Positions 22,801 to 34,549 of a stretch of DNA of 64,000 bases are shown piece after piece. Where the stretch lies: positions 44,536,501 to 44,600,500 of the forward strand of contig CM043697.1 in the NCBI GenBank assembly GCA_023935145.1, in the 5' to 3' direction. Below the pieces are notes generated by a model. The model did not search any database. It worked only from the letters and a program-made list of their open reading frames with translations, and was not told where the DNA came from. This stretch comes from Bretschneidera sinensis. Its lineage: Eukaryota; Streptophyta; Magnoliopsida; Brassicales; Akaniaceae. Each line of letters opens with the position of its first letter. Positions within the stretch are counted from its first letter, which is position 1. A program made the position numbers and the translations under genes.

Positions 22801-25245
22801 AAGAAGAGAAAATCTGTACGATGATTAATTTCATTTGATAATTCCTAGTCTTTGATAAGTCAATATCAATCCCTTCATTTTCACTTCCAAACTTAGCACA
22901 TGCATTTGGTATGTTTATGCTCTTTATGCTGATGGTACCATCACATAACATTCTATCTCAAATATTTAAGTCCTATCCTGTTCTAAAAAAGTTCCTAATT
23001 TTCCAGGTAGGTCAGCACTTACTTGTGTTGCAAGACCCACAGCTACCATACGGGAACTGCATCTAACCATGCACACAGATGACCGGAATCTCAGAACATG
23101 TACATAACAGTGAGACTGAAGGGAGTAAAACTGAACAGTTGTATGAGAGCTGCCACAGTTTCCTGACTGAGACTCTGTATTACAATCTCTGGCTAACCCA
23201 CCCAAATGGCCAGAATTTTGACCCAAACTTATACTGATGGTGTCATCTCCTGCAACAACTAACAATAAAGGATGTAATGCTCCGAACCCTTCATGACCAT
23301 CAGACTTCTCAGGGAACGGCTGCATCTGTAAGAATGAAACAGGACCATTACGCTTTGAAACCAGTTCACTGAAATTAGAGGCATCCTCCACATCAAGGAC
23401 TTGAAATCCATTCTGATAACCAAGCAACAGAACACGTTTGAAGACTGATGGACCAAGTTCCAGCCTGTCAAAGCCAGCCCATGTCACCTGTCCACCAAAA
23501 AGAGTTTAGAAGTCAGTCTTAGCAACATGGTTTCCAGTAAAATAGAGCAGACACATAAGGAATGTTTTATCAATTCCGTTTTCTTACAAGTAAAAGATGT
23601 ATTAAAGAGGATGAAGCAACAAAAAAACACACCAAGGCAACATCTTGTAGTATTTATAAAATGGGAATTAAAAGACGGTAAAAAATGTCTCATATAGTCG
23701 AAATAATGGCATCAACGAGACAAAAATAAATAATCTTTGGGGAAAAAAGAGGAGCAAATAAAAAATACAACCAAAGCACTAACAGAAAGTCTTGCTTCCA
23801 CAATGCAAGATTACAGTTCATATAGTAACAACTACTGCTCTAAGTACAAACCTAGGACTTCCTTGTTTTTTTTTATGAGCTCCTTGTTCTGCCTTGTTAA
23901 CAATACTACATACAAGAAATTCAAAAATTCATACTACTGTAAGCTGGCACAGTTTACAAACTATGGAAAGAAAATCACTCCAGATTTGAACAGCAAGCCA
24001 ATAACATTCTATAGGTGCCCTGAGTCCTAAAGGTCCCAGGTTCGAGTGGTGTGTGCGTGTGTTTTACCAATAAAAAAACATTCTATTGCATTTACTTAAC
24101 ATGAACGAAGTGTCTGGATGTCCGTGTTGCTAGCTAATTATTTTCAATTGGCTAGAAATAGAAATAAGCAAAATAAAAGCAGGTGAGGCTACTCAACAAA
24201 TCATGATCAATCATAAGAACTGAGTATGTGGTAAAGTTTAAATTTCTAACCTAAATTAAAGTTTTAGCATGAACAAATATGAAAGGTGCCATATTTGTGT
24301 CTCTCCTGAGGTATCAGCCTAGACAACTCTGTATCTCAATCAAATCTTCTCCAACTACTTAATGATACAAGAATTTTCATAGCAACCATATTTGTTTTTG
24401 TACTTTTCCTTTAGTGGTAACAGCACCAGATTCACCAAAACCAACCCTAATCAGCTCTATGTAAAACTTACCTCGATGAATTTTGCATAAAAACTAAATT
24501 CTGCATAAAACACAAAATGTGATGGTGAACTGATTAATCACATTCAGCTATTTGGTGTAAAAGAAAAAGAAAGAAAAGCCATCTTTTGGGAACTTATTTC
24601 CACACGGGTGAAGTCATCCAGACTTCCTATAAGTAGCTAGGTATCACGTATACTTAATACCACATGACCACTTCCAGCATTTCTAACATGAAGATCCAAA
24701 ATTGAAGATGAAACAATAACCCCACAACAAGTTTAACTAACCAAATAGCATAGAGTCAAGTGGTACTAAAAAGAGTAGTCCAATTAAGGTTTAAAGTACG
24801 TTTATTTAACTTTTTCCCATCTGCATCATTCCATATGAGGAAGGAGAATCCTAGTTCATGCCATGCAATGTACTAGACTCAACGAAAATCAAATCAACTC
24901 GACACACGTTTATATCTTATTTTAATTGAAGTACCAAAGCTAAGAATTCATCTCTAAATGATAACTGAAAAACGCACATCAAGCAAGTCCTAGAACTTTC
25001 TTCCTACCTAAACCATACAAATACACCACCAAAAAAAAATAACGAAATAAACAAAGAAAAATAAAATAAATTACCTGATCTTTACGATCTTCAGCAGAAG
25101 AAATGGAAGCAGCAACAGAACTACCAGCAGAGCGAACCGAGGAAGCTACGTTGCTCGCATTAGTAGACACAGTCTTGAGGCAAGACGAAATTATCCTCAA
25201 CGAATTAGGCAACAAGCCATTGTTCCTTCCTTTGCCCTTCTTCAT
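16833..25245 (-). CDS. ATG18f/g/h-like autophagy protein (WD40 / BCAS3 domain)
   Basis: PROPPIN-related protein of the large plant ATG18 subgroup, expected to bind phosphoinositides on autophagic membranes. Eight coding exons with matching phases: 25245-25075, 23487-23023, 22614-22177, 20929-20684, 20582-19743, 19659-19502, 18370-18255, 17365-16833; total 988 aa, in the range of ATG18g/h and much longer than core ATG18a-type proteins. The N terminus keeps LLPNSLRIISSCLKTVSTNA; exon 2 has LLLGYQNGFQVLDVEDASNF; exon 4 has WD-repeat residues (ISALCFDPSGTLLVTAS) and KLHRGITSA, where core ATG18 proteins have FRRG, at about residues 433-436. Exon 5 (WD repeat plus proline-rich and acidic parts) matches the BCAS3-type region. 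The C-terminal ~200 aa are Asp/Glu/Asn-rich and less conserved. Introns contain SINE-like, foldback and hAT-like elements. About 570 bp downstream of the stop (to ~16260) is probable 3' UTR. Confidence 0.93.
17533..17635 (+). mobile_element. SINE-like element in an intron of the ATG18-like gene
   Basis: GCTCAGGTGGTTCC (A-box-like) is followed ~70 bp later by CCTAGGTTCGAGCC (B box), the internal promoter layout of tRNA-derived SINEs. It does not fold as a complete tRNA by eye, and it lies antisense to the host gene. Confidence 0.5.
17648..18025. repeat. Foldback element with internal ~58-bp tandem units (intron 7)
   Basis: The left part (ACTTAGGTCCATATGTTTT, then TTCAATTGGAGTGC) is matched by the reverse complement of the right end (AATTTAGGTCCATGTGTTTT, then AATTTGAGTACCA). 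The left arm also contains repeats of the unit starting GGTYARGATTWTACTAA at about 17660, 17717 and 17776. A non-autonomous foldback transposon is the simplest reading. Confidence 0.65.
21151..21833. mobile_element. hAT-like non-autonomous element in intron 3 of the ATG18-like gene
   Basis: Starts TACGACTAGGCAAAA and ends, inverted, as TAGGGGTGGGTGTGA, both variants of the TAGGGGTGGGC-type end common in plant hAT elements. It is flanked by GTTCTAAC (21143-21150) and GTTCTAAT (21834-21841), an 8-bp target duplication with one mismatch. The interior has many AACCGAACC/GGTTATGG-like repeats in both orientations and no transposase. Confidence 0.75.
24003..24075 (+). mobile_element. SINE-like B-box fragment in intron 1 of the ATG18-like gene
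   Basis: Contains CCTAAAGGTCCCAGGTTCGA followed by a GT-rich stretch and an A-rich end, as in tRNA-derived SINE 3' halves. No clear A box is seen, so it is a weak call. Confidence 0.4.
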
Positions 25246-25296
25246 CCTACTCTTCCACCTATAACCACGACACTACTCCTCCTCCTCCTCCTCCTT

Positions 25297-25422
25297 TTAC
25301 TCCTCCCAACCACCGCCACCATCACCACCTGTATCCTCCGCCGGCGCATCCACCGCCGCAACCACCGACACCACCACCGCCAAGCATATGCTCCTCGGAT
25401 CGCCGACGATCGAAAATATCAT
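25297..25422 (-). other. Upstream ORF in the leader of the ATG18-like gene
   Basis: On the minus strand an ATG at 25422 opens a 41-codon frame ending TAA at 25297-25299, 51 bp before the main ATG at 25245. The peptide is Val/Ala/Gly-rich with an acidic end (GGWEE). Whether it lies in the transcript depends on the transcription start, which I cannot see, though the CT-rich tract at 25565-25581 suggests the leader begins further upstream. If transcribed it could lower translation of the main ORF. Confidence 0.4.
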
Positions 25423-25564
25423 CCGATGATAGTCCCCCACGCACAAAACAATCACAGTCACCGCTCACGGATTACTTCTTCTTTGTTGTTAAAGTTTTTT
25501 TAGTAGGTTTGACTTGAAGAGCCTTAAACAAGACTGTGAATAAGCAATACTACAACTCTACAAG

Positions 25565-25581
25565 TCTCTCTCTCTCTCTCT
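25565..25581. repeat. (TC)n microsatellite upstream of the ATG18-like gene
   Basis: About eight TC units in a pyrimidine-rich region. On the coding strand this is a GA tract, common in plant 5' leaders. A CTC-rich run also lies at 25273-25297. Confidence 0.8.
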
Positions 25582-26309
25582 GTATGCATCTATCTACTTT
25601 GTTTTCTCTCTCTAGTCCTCGAGTTTAACTTTCGAGTCTCTTTCTCTCTCGCTTTCTCCCTCGCTGCGTAATGTCTTCTCCGCCTGTGGTTTGAGTTGGA
25701 AAAAGTGTATAATTTTTACTGCTACTTTCTCTTTAGTTTTCTTCTTTGTTACTGCGTCCTTTTTTACTTTCTGTATCGTATGTTTTTAAATTTAAAGCGC
25801 CGGAGATTAAGGGGAAAATGGGGGTAATTGTGGGTGTGGATTGCAACGCGCAATTGAGGCATGAGCTAAGGAATATCAGTGCATTCATGAGCAAGCTAAC
25901 AGATAGAGACTGAGAGGCAAAAAGATTTATCGTACATTACACCGATGGATTATTTATTGTAATTAAATTATTTTATTGGTACGTGAGACCTTTTTAACCT
26001 ACATTTAATGTTGGGATTGATTTACGAGAAATCAACTTTTCGGTTGTAATATGGCATGCAATACGAGAAGTTTTTGTTGTATACATATAATACAAATCTC
26101 TCGAATAGTTAAATGATACGAAAAAAAAAAAATAATGTAATATAAATTTTTATATTATATATTTTTTTATAATATTATATAAATTTTAATTATAAAATAA
26201 TTTTTATGTATCACAAAATTTAAAAATTTTAAATTTATATATAAAAAAAATGTATTACAGGTTTTACTTTATGATTTTTTTTACGGTAGATGAGTTGAAC
26301 TCTATTTAC

Positions 26310-26525
26310 GAGGGATGATCCCACGAATCCAGTTCCATAGGACTTACCACGGAATAAAAAAAGTCAATTAATAATTACAAAAAAATTAAGTAGTAATTAT
26401 TTTAAAAAAATTAAAAGGAAAAAATTTAAATACCGAAGTTATTACTTAATTTCTTTGTAATTACTAGTGAACTTTTTTGATTTCATGATAACTCTCACAG
26501 AACTGGGTCTGTAATATCACCACTC
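26310..26525. mobile_element. Long-stem MITE, family A, copy 1
   Basis: ~216 bp whose two halves are inverted copies: GAGGGATGATCCCACGAATC at the left against, inverted at the right, GAGTGGTGATATTACAGACC, continuing through ACTTACCACGGAAT / GTTATCATGAAAT and TTACTAGTGAACTT. Relatives occur at 34240-34450 and 42033-42232. No coding capacity. Confidence 0.75.
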
Positions 26526-26594
26526 TTTATTTACTTACCGATGACCTTTAGTTGGTGTGTATGGGCCGAAGTCTGACTTAATTTTGAGAAGGAA

Positions 26595-26776
26595 TTTTAA
26601 ACTCAAGTTAAACTTATCTTATCACTTCAATTGTTTTGGACGGATAAAATTTCGTCACCAAACAAAAACAATATCATATAATTATATTATTGACATGGCG
26701 TTATTTTATTTGGTGACAATATTTTATTCATCCAAAATAATTTAAGAGTTAAGATAAATTTAACTTGAGTTTAAAA
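26595..26776. mobile_element. Foldback MITE, family B
   Basis: ~70-bp arms: TTTTAAACTCAAGTTAAACT at 26595 is mirrored by the reverse complement of AACTTGAGTTTAAAA ending at 26776, and TCACCAAACAAAA by TTTTATTTGGTGA. The arms are ~85-90% alike by eye, with a short AT-rich loop. No ORF. Confidence 0.75.
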
Positions 26777-27495
26777 GTCGAAATCACAAATTAATAGTAT
26801 TGTATTTTTTTATATTATCTTATTTTTTCATATGTTTAAGCATCTTGTGTCAAATTCCTTTATGTTTTAAAATAAATCAATTATAATTTTGTAATATTTG
26901 TGTGTATCAAATCTCTCCTCATATCAATTTTTCGTTTAAAATTCATCGAAAAAATACATGCGGGACTAATCTCTTGAGTGTTATCAGTATCACTAGTAAC
27001 AAATTGGTTCCAATTTTAAAAATCGAGTAATTTTCCTCATCAACTTTAGAGTGATAATAAACTGTACCATCCGTTTAATTCTTCGATTAAATTTAATAGC
27101 TTTTTCACACGTATTGCAAAAGCATATGAACATGTGAGACCAATCTTGTTATAATTTTTTTTCGCATATACAAAATGTATGTTAAATTTAAATAAAAAAT
27201 TAGACGGATAAAAATAATTTATTACAATTCTAAAATTAAAAATGAAATTGTTTGATTTTAAAAATTGAAAACAATATATCACTAAAGATAAAATGTAAGA
27301 GGTAAAAAAAATTATTATCATTTCTCCTCTCCTTTTATTATTTTTTAGATAATTATGGTAATAGCTTACCAATCACTATTTTCAGACTTTCAGTGGCATT
27401 ACGTTGATATGATTGATGGATTAGTTTAATACGGAACTTGAGCTGACTTGGAGCTCAAGTTTAACCTAAGCCAATTGACATCATTCCCCCTTTCC

Positions 27496-27521
<26 letters not shown>
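27496..27521. repeat. Poly-T run
   Basis: Twenty-six consecutive T. It could be the tail of a minus-strand retroposon, but no SINE/LINE body is recognisable next to it. Confidence 0.8.
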
Positions 27522-27528
<7 letters not shown>

Positions 27529-29078
27529 ATAATTTAAGATGACCCATCATATTTTATTTTCCAGTTTTCGTAGTGCAATATAGTGTTATTTTAGATTAGT
27601 GTAAGCTGAAAAAACTAATTGTTTACTTCCGTATTGCATGATTACATCTATTTCCTTGTCATGAGAAACAACAAAAGCAAAGCAATACCATTCTGGTATG
27701 TATATGTTGATTTGTGTAAACTTGTAAAGTGATGATCGTTTCCAAAATAGCCTACACGAGCTCAACTCGAATTTTGTGTAAATTAGGACTTAAGTTCTTT
27801 ATAATTGAGTTGGATTAAAATTGAAAAATCTTAACGCAAATTAAATTTGTGTTGAATTAGAATGGAAGATTTTCAACCTTAGGTCCCTCTGTGGTTGTTC
27901 GGTAAGTTATGGTGTCCTTTTATCTCCTATTTGCTTGCATCTTTCTTGTTTTATTTTAATAAAGTGGTAGGTCCTGTCAAACTTCCTTTCACCTCAAAGA
28001 GGATTTTTTTTTATTAAAATAAAGTTTTTCAACTCTAATCCAATCCGCAATCTGTAAGCTGAATTTTACTATTATATAATTAATTTTACTATTATATAAT
28101 TAATATTACTAATCTAATCCATAATTCATAACTTAATTTAAATTTACGTAGTTTGTTTTAACTTTTAAAATTTGAATGTACAAAAAAAATTAAAATTAAA
28201 ATATATTAATTTGATGTTTTTAAAATTTTATTTATAAGATTTATCATTTGAAACGTAAACGTATAATTCAATAACCTAAACCGATCCTCAATCCAACCTT
28301 ATTTTTCACGTGGTTAGGGGAGTAGTAAGTAAGAAAAATGTTGTTGAAAGGATGACGACTTCGGTTGGGCAGATTACGCCGCTGGGCGTACAGTTGCGTG
28401 CCGCCGGGGTCGGGTCAAATTTTGACAACAACACCTCCCCCAATGCATTATGTGCATTGCCCACGCGCATAACAAAGCCAAGGGAAAATTACTACAAAGA
28501 AAAGGCTTTAAATTTATAGTTATATCACCTGAATATAAAAGCTTACAATTATTACAATTTTAAGTTCACTACCAATGCTTAAATGTCTCACTTTCCCAAT
28601 CAATACTAATGATTCCCAGGATACTATTTTGACAAAAAAGAAAGGCAATGCAGTTACAGTTCGCTTTCTATCTCTCTCTCTCTGCAAACTGAAGTATGTA
28701 AAACAATGACAATTCTTTACTTTTGTTCCCTAAGATTCCTTTTTATGTACACAAGTTAAAATAAAATCATTATCATGCTTTGCTGCTGTTCCTCAAAATT
28801 CTTATACCCTTTTTTTTGGGTTTCTTTTGAATCTTTTTTCTTTTCTTTTTTATGCATTGTACATAGATTGGGAAACATATCAATCCTTCCTTTGTCCAGT
28901 CAACTTCTTGCTCTTCTTCCACTCTTCTCTTCTCTTCTCTCATGTGCTCTTTAGCTGTTCCCTCATCTAAGTTAAAACAAATTACCATGTATTTGGCGGT
29001 GGATTCAGTGGAGCAAGTCCACAGCCCAGTATTCCTCTCATAACTCTGAACCACCATGTTCATTCAGAATTAGATCGT

Positions 29079-31345
29079 TTAATTCTTGAGTGACTTGCAT
29101 TTCTCTGAATTGGGGAACTCTTCACGGAAAGCTTTACGGAAGAATGTAGTTCGGCATTTTTTCATGTACTTCAAGCAGTAAAGGTTGCCATTTAGGATCT
29201 GTATAACCTGCATCACATGTTAAAGTTCAACTCAACCCACTAATCATATAATGCTTCTGGCTACAAAAGTGGAACATCCCTGAATCCAAATTATCAGATA
29301 GGATTTCTATGTACCAAGCACAAAAAAAGATCAAATTGTCTAAAAATTACTAAGAAGCCAAAGGTCAAGCAGATAATTGATATAGACTGATAAATTGGCC
29401 AACCTTTTTCAGCCTGCATTATATTTTCCATCAGAAATGCAATAAGTTCTCATGTTTGGAACATGTTAAAGTCATGTTCAACATCTTACCTAAGTTAGCT
29501 CGTATGTGTATTTGTTACTGGTTAATCCTATATGATTTTGGTTTTACAAAAACAACAAATACCTGACTCATTTTAGGCCTCCGAATCGAAGACTGTTCAA
29601 TGCATAAAGAAGCAGCCAAGAGCATAAGATTCATCTGCCGATGGTTATAGTCATTAGCGATAGAGGGATCAACTAGCTCTCCAATGTCATTCTTCTTCAG
29701 CAAGGGTTTCGCCTGCAAAAGTAAAAAACCAGAATTCTCAATGGCCATCCACCCGATTTGTTACGTGTGTGAAGTGCGTGAACATGTGTGCTCGTATGAG
29801 AGAAAACAATAGAAGAAACATACCCACAAAACAAGACTTTGCTGTGAGTAATCCAGAGCTCGGCGCCCAGTGACTAGTTCCAATAGCAGTACACCAAAGG
29901 CAAAAACGTCAGTTTTTTCATCTACTATGCCATGCATTAAGAACTCTGGAGCAAGATAGCTGCAGTTATAAGCAACATAGGAGTAAGTTAAGTTTTACAT
30001 TTTCTAATGGGTAACCGCAGACAAGGAAAGAAAGTTTTAGGTTTACAAACCCGAATGTGCCTTCAAATTTGGATACAATGTGGTGAGTCCAGTGCTCTGG
30101 TAGCCATTTTGCAAGCCCAAAGTCACAAATCTGAATTAAACAAAAACCCAAATTTTGTATAAAAGAAAACAAGGACCATTACATTTCTTAGCGTAACATG
30201 GTATTTATACTGTGTGCAAACCATGTTTTTCTAGACTTCATTATGCGAATACAAAATCAATACTGCACAATCAAGCTACTTGGATTATGAAATTCAATGC
30301 ATAAATACAAATCTAAAAAATATGGGTGAAGGCACCTGAGGCTCAAAGTCCTCTGTAAGCAGAATATTTGCAGCCTTGATATCTCTGTGTATGATTCTCC
30401 TGTGGCAACCCTCATGAAGATATAGTAAACCCTCACCAGTTCCTAATGCAATCTTGTACCTGATACCCCATTTCAGTTTCTCTTTTGAACCTGTAGAGTG
30501 TATATATTTATTAGCAAAACGAAGAATTGGATCAGAATGGACTAAAATGTAACTAGATAGAGCAAATTCCAAAATTTGAATGCCAAAAGACTATTAACAA
30601 ACCATAAAGCAGAGAAGCTAAGCTCCCATTTGGAGACAATTCAAGAACAAGGTGCATTCCTCCTTCAATACCGTAGCCAAGTAGCTTGGCGATATTAGGA
30701 TGGTTTACATGGGCCATGATCCCCAGCTCTGAAAGGAAGTCTGCAATTATCTCATCAGTAGTTCCTCGAGTTTGTCGTTTAATTGCTACAAGCTGCCCAT
30801 TTTGCAAACACCCCTTGTAAACTTCAGCATAACCACCCTTCCCAATCAGATTTTCTACACAAGTGAAAAAGTAATAAATTTTACTACCAATTGATGCCAT
30901 AGTCAAATTATGAAGACAGTATTCAAATGGGTATAATTTTTAACTGCAAATAAGGAAAACCAATTATAAATTACAACATAACAAAATACAGACCAAAACC
31001 GAAATTGTTAGTGGCAGATTGGAGCTCAAAGAGAGTGAAGTTCCTCCTAGAACTGAGATGATATGAATCAGTATCCGCAATAAAATTAGGATCCAATGAA
31101 ACGTTCTCTCTCATACTACTGCTCCTTCTTAGAGGGAGCTTTAGAGAACCAAAAGGATGCAAAGTAGCTAAGGATTTCTTCGATCTACTTCGTAATAGTT
31201 GTACAAATCCACGCAAACGTGAAGGTTTCGAGTTGGCAGAATCTGGGGTGGGTGCTTTAGAAGAGCTGTTCGTGTCGATTTCTTCACTCCTGAAGTAGTC
31301 CTCAAGAACTCCAGTAGGAGAACACGTATCTACCTTCTTCTCCAT
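29079..31345 (-). CDS. Receptor-like cytoplasmic kinase, class VI (RBK-like Ser/Thr kinase)
   Basis: Cytosolic Ser/Thr kinase without signal peptide or membrane segment, of the group whose Arabidopsis members bind ROP GTPases. Seven coding exons: 31345-30994, 30854-30603, 30490-30336, 30130-30051, 29959-29824, 29712-29563, 29207-29079; phases fit throughout, 417 aa. The N-terminal ~100 aa are Ser/Lys/Arg-rich. Kinase landmarks: glycine loop GKGGYAEV (122-129), VAIK with Lys143, FLSELGIM (helix C Glu), [10 protein letters not shown] with HRD at 236-238, CDFG at 255-258, YLAPE at 281-285 and [17 protein letters not shown]. All catalytic residues are present, so it should be active. The last exon is a basic Phe/Lys tail. 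A non-coding first exon further upstream is possible (see 32279-32426). The exact paralogue is not decidable. Confidence 0.93.
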
Positions 31346-31471
31346 GTAAAAATATCACAAAACCTACCAAGATCATACACAATTTGCAGCATCCATCGGT
31401 CATACTAAATATGAAAGTAAAGGAATATGGAATTGCAAAGCAGATTAACTAAGAAGATACATTTCATGTTT

Positions 31472-31599
31472 CCGTAGTACATCGGTTTAAGAGGAGGATA
31501 TAATGTAGTTTTTTATAATAAATTAGTGATATAGATTGTTTTTTTTGTATCAATGAAATTTTCTCATTTTATCCTCCTCTTAATCCGTGTTCCAAACGG
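31472..31599. mobile_element. Short foldback MITE, family C, upstream of the kinase ATG
   Basis: 128 bp with ~30-bp inverted ends: the left TACATCGGTTTAAGAGGAGG matches the reverse complement of the right end, ACACGGATTAAGAGGAGG. The centre is AT-rich. It lies 127 bp upstream of the kinase start codon, in leader, leader intron or promoter. Confidence 0.7.
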
Positions 31600-32278
31600 T
31601 CAATAAAAAAAAACACAAATAAACAAACAAACAAAACCAAACCTAGATACCTTGGAAGCAGAAACAGAAAAATAGAGCAGAGTATTCTGTTTTCTTATTT
31701 CTTTTATTATACTCCACTTGTTAGTTGTTTTGATTTTATCTGCAAATATCATCCCCAAATTTGGATATTTAGCCCAACTAGAAGCAGAAGAGAGCTTAAA
31801 ACCCATATCCATTATGCTAGAAAAATTCAAAACTTAGGGAGAAATTTAGAAGCATACGGTTGCATAAGGCAAGGAACAAAAACTTAACTTGAGTGCAAAA
31901 ACGTTAAATCGATAGGAATTGTAAATTTGCAGAAAAGAATGGCATCTAAGAAAACTCTTAAGAACTACCCAGAAAAACTTGGAGGATAAAAAAGTAGATA
32001 CAAATTGAAAGCCAACATGACTAAAACCTTTTATCAGATAATATGTAAACAGAGAAACCACATTGCCAACTCTTAACAATGAATCAAACTAAGCATAACC
32101 CAAACAGAGAAACAAATACTATCAAAGAAACAATAAACAGAATACATACTCCAAAATCAAATGCAACAGAAAACTCACCAAACCCATGAACCAAAACACA
32201 AGGTAAGGAAAAAAAAAGGAAAATAAAGAGAAACCAATGCAAAAGGACAAGGAGGGAAACGGGGACAAAAGGACATAC

Positions 32279-32426
32279 CATGAAGGAGAAGCTGAAATTG
32301 CTCAGAGAGTTCCAAAGAGCAAAGTAGCGACAAAACAGAGAGGAGACAGAAAGCAGGAGATGAGAGAGAGAGGTATGGACATAAATTCACAGTTACTCCT
32401 AACCATTGCTGCCATTGCAATATATA
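32279..32426 (-). promoter_or_regulatory. Possible promoter and non-coding first exon of the kinase gene
   Basis: On the minus strand a TATATATT box (32419-32426) precedes by ~30 bp a pyrimidine-rich leader (CTCTCTCTCATCTCC), ending at 32279 in a good donor (CATG/GTATGT). The gene would then have a ~0.9 kb leader intron containing MITE C. This is inferred from sequence shape only; the matching acceptor is not certain (candidates near 31407 or 31375). Confidence 0.35.
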
Positions 32427-33079
32427 TCAGATGTTGCCCCTCAAAAGATGCTTTTTTTTTTACAACTGAATCAGAATTCTTCTTTTCTTTTTTCTAAAGT
32501 TTTGAAATAAATTTTTTTTGTTTTCCGTTTTTGAAATAAAGTTAACAAAACCAGAAAGAGAGTAAAAAAAATGGATTATGTATGCCAGAGATATTCTTAT
32601 CTGTACGTGAAAAAAAGCTTCGTTGGTTGGTCAGAGACGGTTCTCTACTCTTTGTTCTTTCCTTCGGGTGATGTGTCATGTGATATAACTGAACCACGTG
32701 GAGTTTCGACACATGGATTTACTGCTCATAAATTGTCGCCAGGTGGGCCGCACCCTAGAGGGCTAGAGGTAAGGACCACCTTACTTATTTCGATTTGCTC
32801 TATGCGTATCAAATGAACCATAATCCACATACTCCATGTCCCCTTGGGCTCGGAGAAGGGGTTGGCAAGGGTAGATTTGAGTTAGGATTAATTTAAAATA
32901 TCAAATTAAATCAATTATATTAAATTGAAAAAAATTTAACCCAACTAAATTCATGAGTTTTTCTAATTTCAGTTCAATCAAATTTATTTAAATCAGTTTG
33001 AATCGATTTGGGTTATTGGTTTAGTATTTTTTATTTAAAAATTAATGCAACCATATTACGAACGAAAAAATATTTTATT

Positions 33080-34210
33080 ACAATTATTCATTATTCATTA
33101 GATCCAAAAATTAAATTCATAAAATAATTTATTAAATCCTACAAACTATAGTTTACAAATTAAGTGTCTTAAATCACTTAACACAAACTTTAAACAATCT
33201 TAATTTAATACAAATTATACATAAGTAAATAAAAACTAGATTTTAAAGGTGTTTGATCAATTAAATTCTTCAAAACTGCAACATTAGTATAGACTTTGTA
33301 CTAGAATCTCTATAACCATGTTTTATCATACAAAAAACATAAAGTGAATGAATATAGGATAAGCAAATTAATTCAAAAAGTTTTTGGAAAGCATATTAAA
33401 AGTTCAAAAGAAATACTTTCACGAAAACAATCGATATTTTTAAACTAAAAATATTTAAAAAGAAACATATTCTCACATATTTAAATTATAGTTGACATTT
33501 TTGTGGAAACTAACAATTTTTTTTTGGAAGATTTCAAAGAAAAAAAGGGAAATAAATGAGAATATATATAAATAAATTAGTTTGGATTGCAATATATATT
33601 TCGTGTGTGTTTGTATATATGCAAACGCACACGAAATTGAATGGCATAGGATAAGCAAATCCATTCAAAAAGTTTTTGGAAAGCATATTGAAAGTTCAAA
33701 AGAAATACTTTTACGAGAACAAATGATCTTCTTTAACTAAAAATATTAAAAAAGGAATACACTTCTCACATATTTAAATTCTAACTGACATTTTTATGAA
33801 AACTGATTATTTTTTTTTTTGAAAATTTCTAAGAAGAAAAAAGGAAATAAATGAGAAGAGATACACACACACATACACACAAACATACATACGAAATATA
33901 TTACAATCCGAACTAATTTATCAAAATATAAATGTAGTTCGTCAAATATACATTCACAAAATATATATTGCAATCCAAACTAACTTATCAAAATATGAAT
34001 ATAGTACATCAATCATTGAAATACGTATATTTTAAATATATATAAAATATAATTATATAATGATTGGGTTATCGGTCTAGGTCATGTTGAATTTTTTAAC
34101 CTATGACTCGACTCTACCCACCATGTTCAAAAATTTATCAACCCAAACCTAATCCAACTTTTGAAAACCCTAACTCAACCCAATCCATTACACCGGTTTG
34201 AGTTGGGTCT
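33080..34210. repeat. Dispersed AT-rich repeat, copy 2
   Basis: Collinear with 14640-15290: CTTAATTTAATACAAATTAT, AATAAAAACTAGATTTTAAA and AGTATAGACTTTG blocks, and a similar end rich in CCAACCC. This copy is longer because part of it is tandemly duplicated (33353-33960). Confidence 0.55.
33353..33960. repeat. Tandem duplication inside the dispersed repeat, two ~290-bp units
   Basis: Units beginning at about 33353 and 33643 share GGATAAGCAAAT, CAAAAAGTTTTTGGAAAGCA, AGTTCAAAAGAAATACTTT and CTCACATATTTAAATT in the same order, then CA-rich microsatellite-like ends (ACACACACATACACAC near 33866). Confidence 0.75.
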
Positions 34211-34239
34211 ATGGGTCCACTTATTTTCATGCTCACCCT

Positions 34240-34450
34240 TAATCTCACGGACTCGGTTCCGTGGGAGTTACCACGAAATCAGAAAGGTCTACTAATAATC
34301 ACGGAGAAATTAAATAGTAATTGTTTTAAAAAAGTTATAAAAAAAACTTAAATATCGAAATTATTACTCAATTTCCTCGTAATTACTAGTGGACTTTTTA
34401 AATTCCGTGGTAACTCCAACAAAACCGGGTATATGTGGGATCACCACTCT
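34240..34450. mobile_element. Long-stem MITE, family A, copy 2
   Basis: Left arm CTCACGGACTCGGTTCCGTG, GGAGTTACCACGAAATC; right arm inverted GAGTGGTGATCCCACATA, ACCCGGTTTTGTTGGAG and TTACCACGGAAT. The outermost ~10 bp of the left arm have diverged. Same family as 26310-26525 and 42033-42232. Confidence 0.75.
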
Positions 34451-34549
34451 TTTTATTGAAAAAATTAATAATTTTTTTAGTTTATTTCATCTAATTTGGT
34501 TAGTTTTAAAGTTTCTTTTTTTATAATAATAATAATAATAAAAGTTATA

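Larger units (their letters stand above)
25600..29078. other. Intergenic, AT-rich; two MITEs and a poly-T run
   Basis: Upstream region of the ATG18-like gene and downstream region of the kinase gene (its 3' UTR should reach into 28.7-29.1 kb). MITEs at 26310-26525 and 26595-26776 and a 26-base T run at 27496-27521 are the only structured features. A 21-bp direct repeat lies at ~28066-28108. A 70-codon open frame at 28310-28519 has no recognisable domain and is not called. Confidence 0.55.
32430..34240. other. Intergenic; dispersed repeat and local tandem duplication
   Basis: 32430-32855 is unique sequence with a CACGTG G-box at about 32696. An 81-codon frame at 32571-32816 shows no domain and is not called. 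From about 32855 (AAGGGGTTGGCAAGGG) to 34243 (inverted AAGGGTGAGCATG) lies an AT-rich block whose ends look like weak hAT-type inverted termini. Confidence 0.5.

Noticed and set aside
28310..28519. 70-codon plus-strand ORF in GC-richer sequence
   Set aside because: No domain, no splice or promoter context, low length; chance ORF is likely.
32571..32816. 82-codon plus-strand ORF upstream of the kinase gene
   Set aside because: No similarity recognised and it overlaps the likely promoter region; a G-box is inside it.
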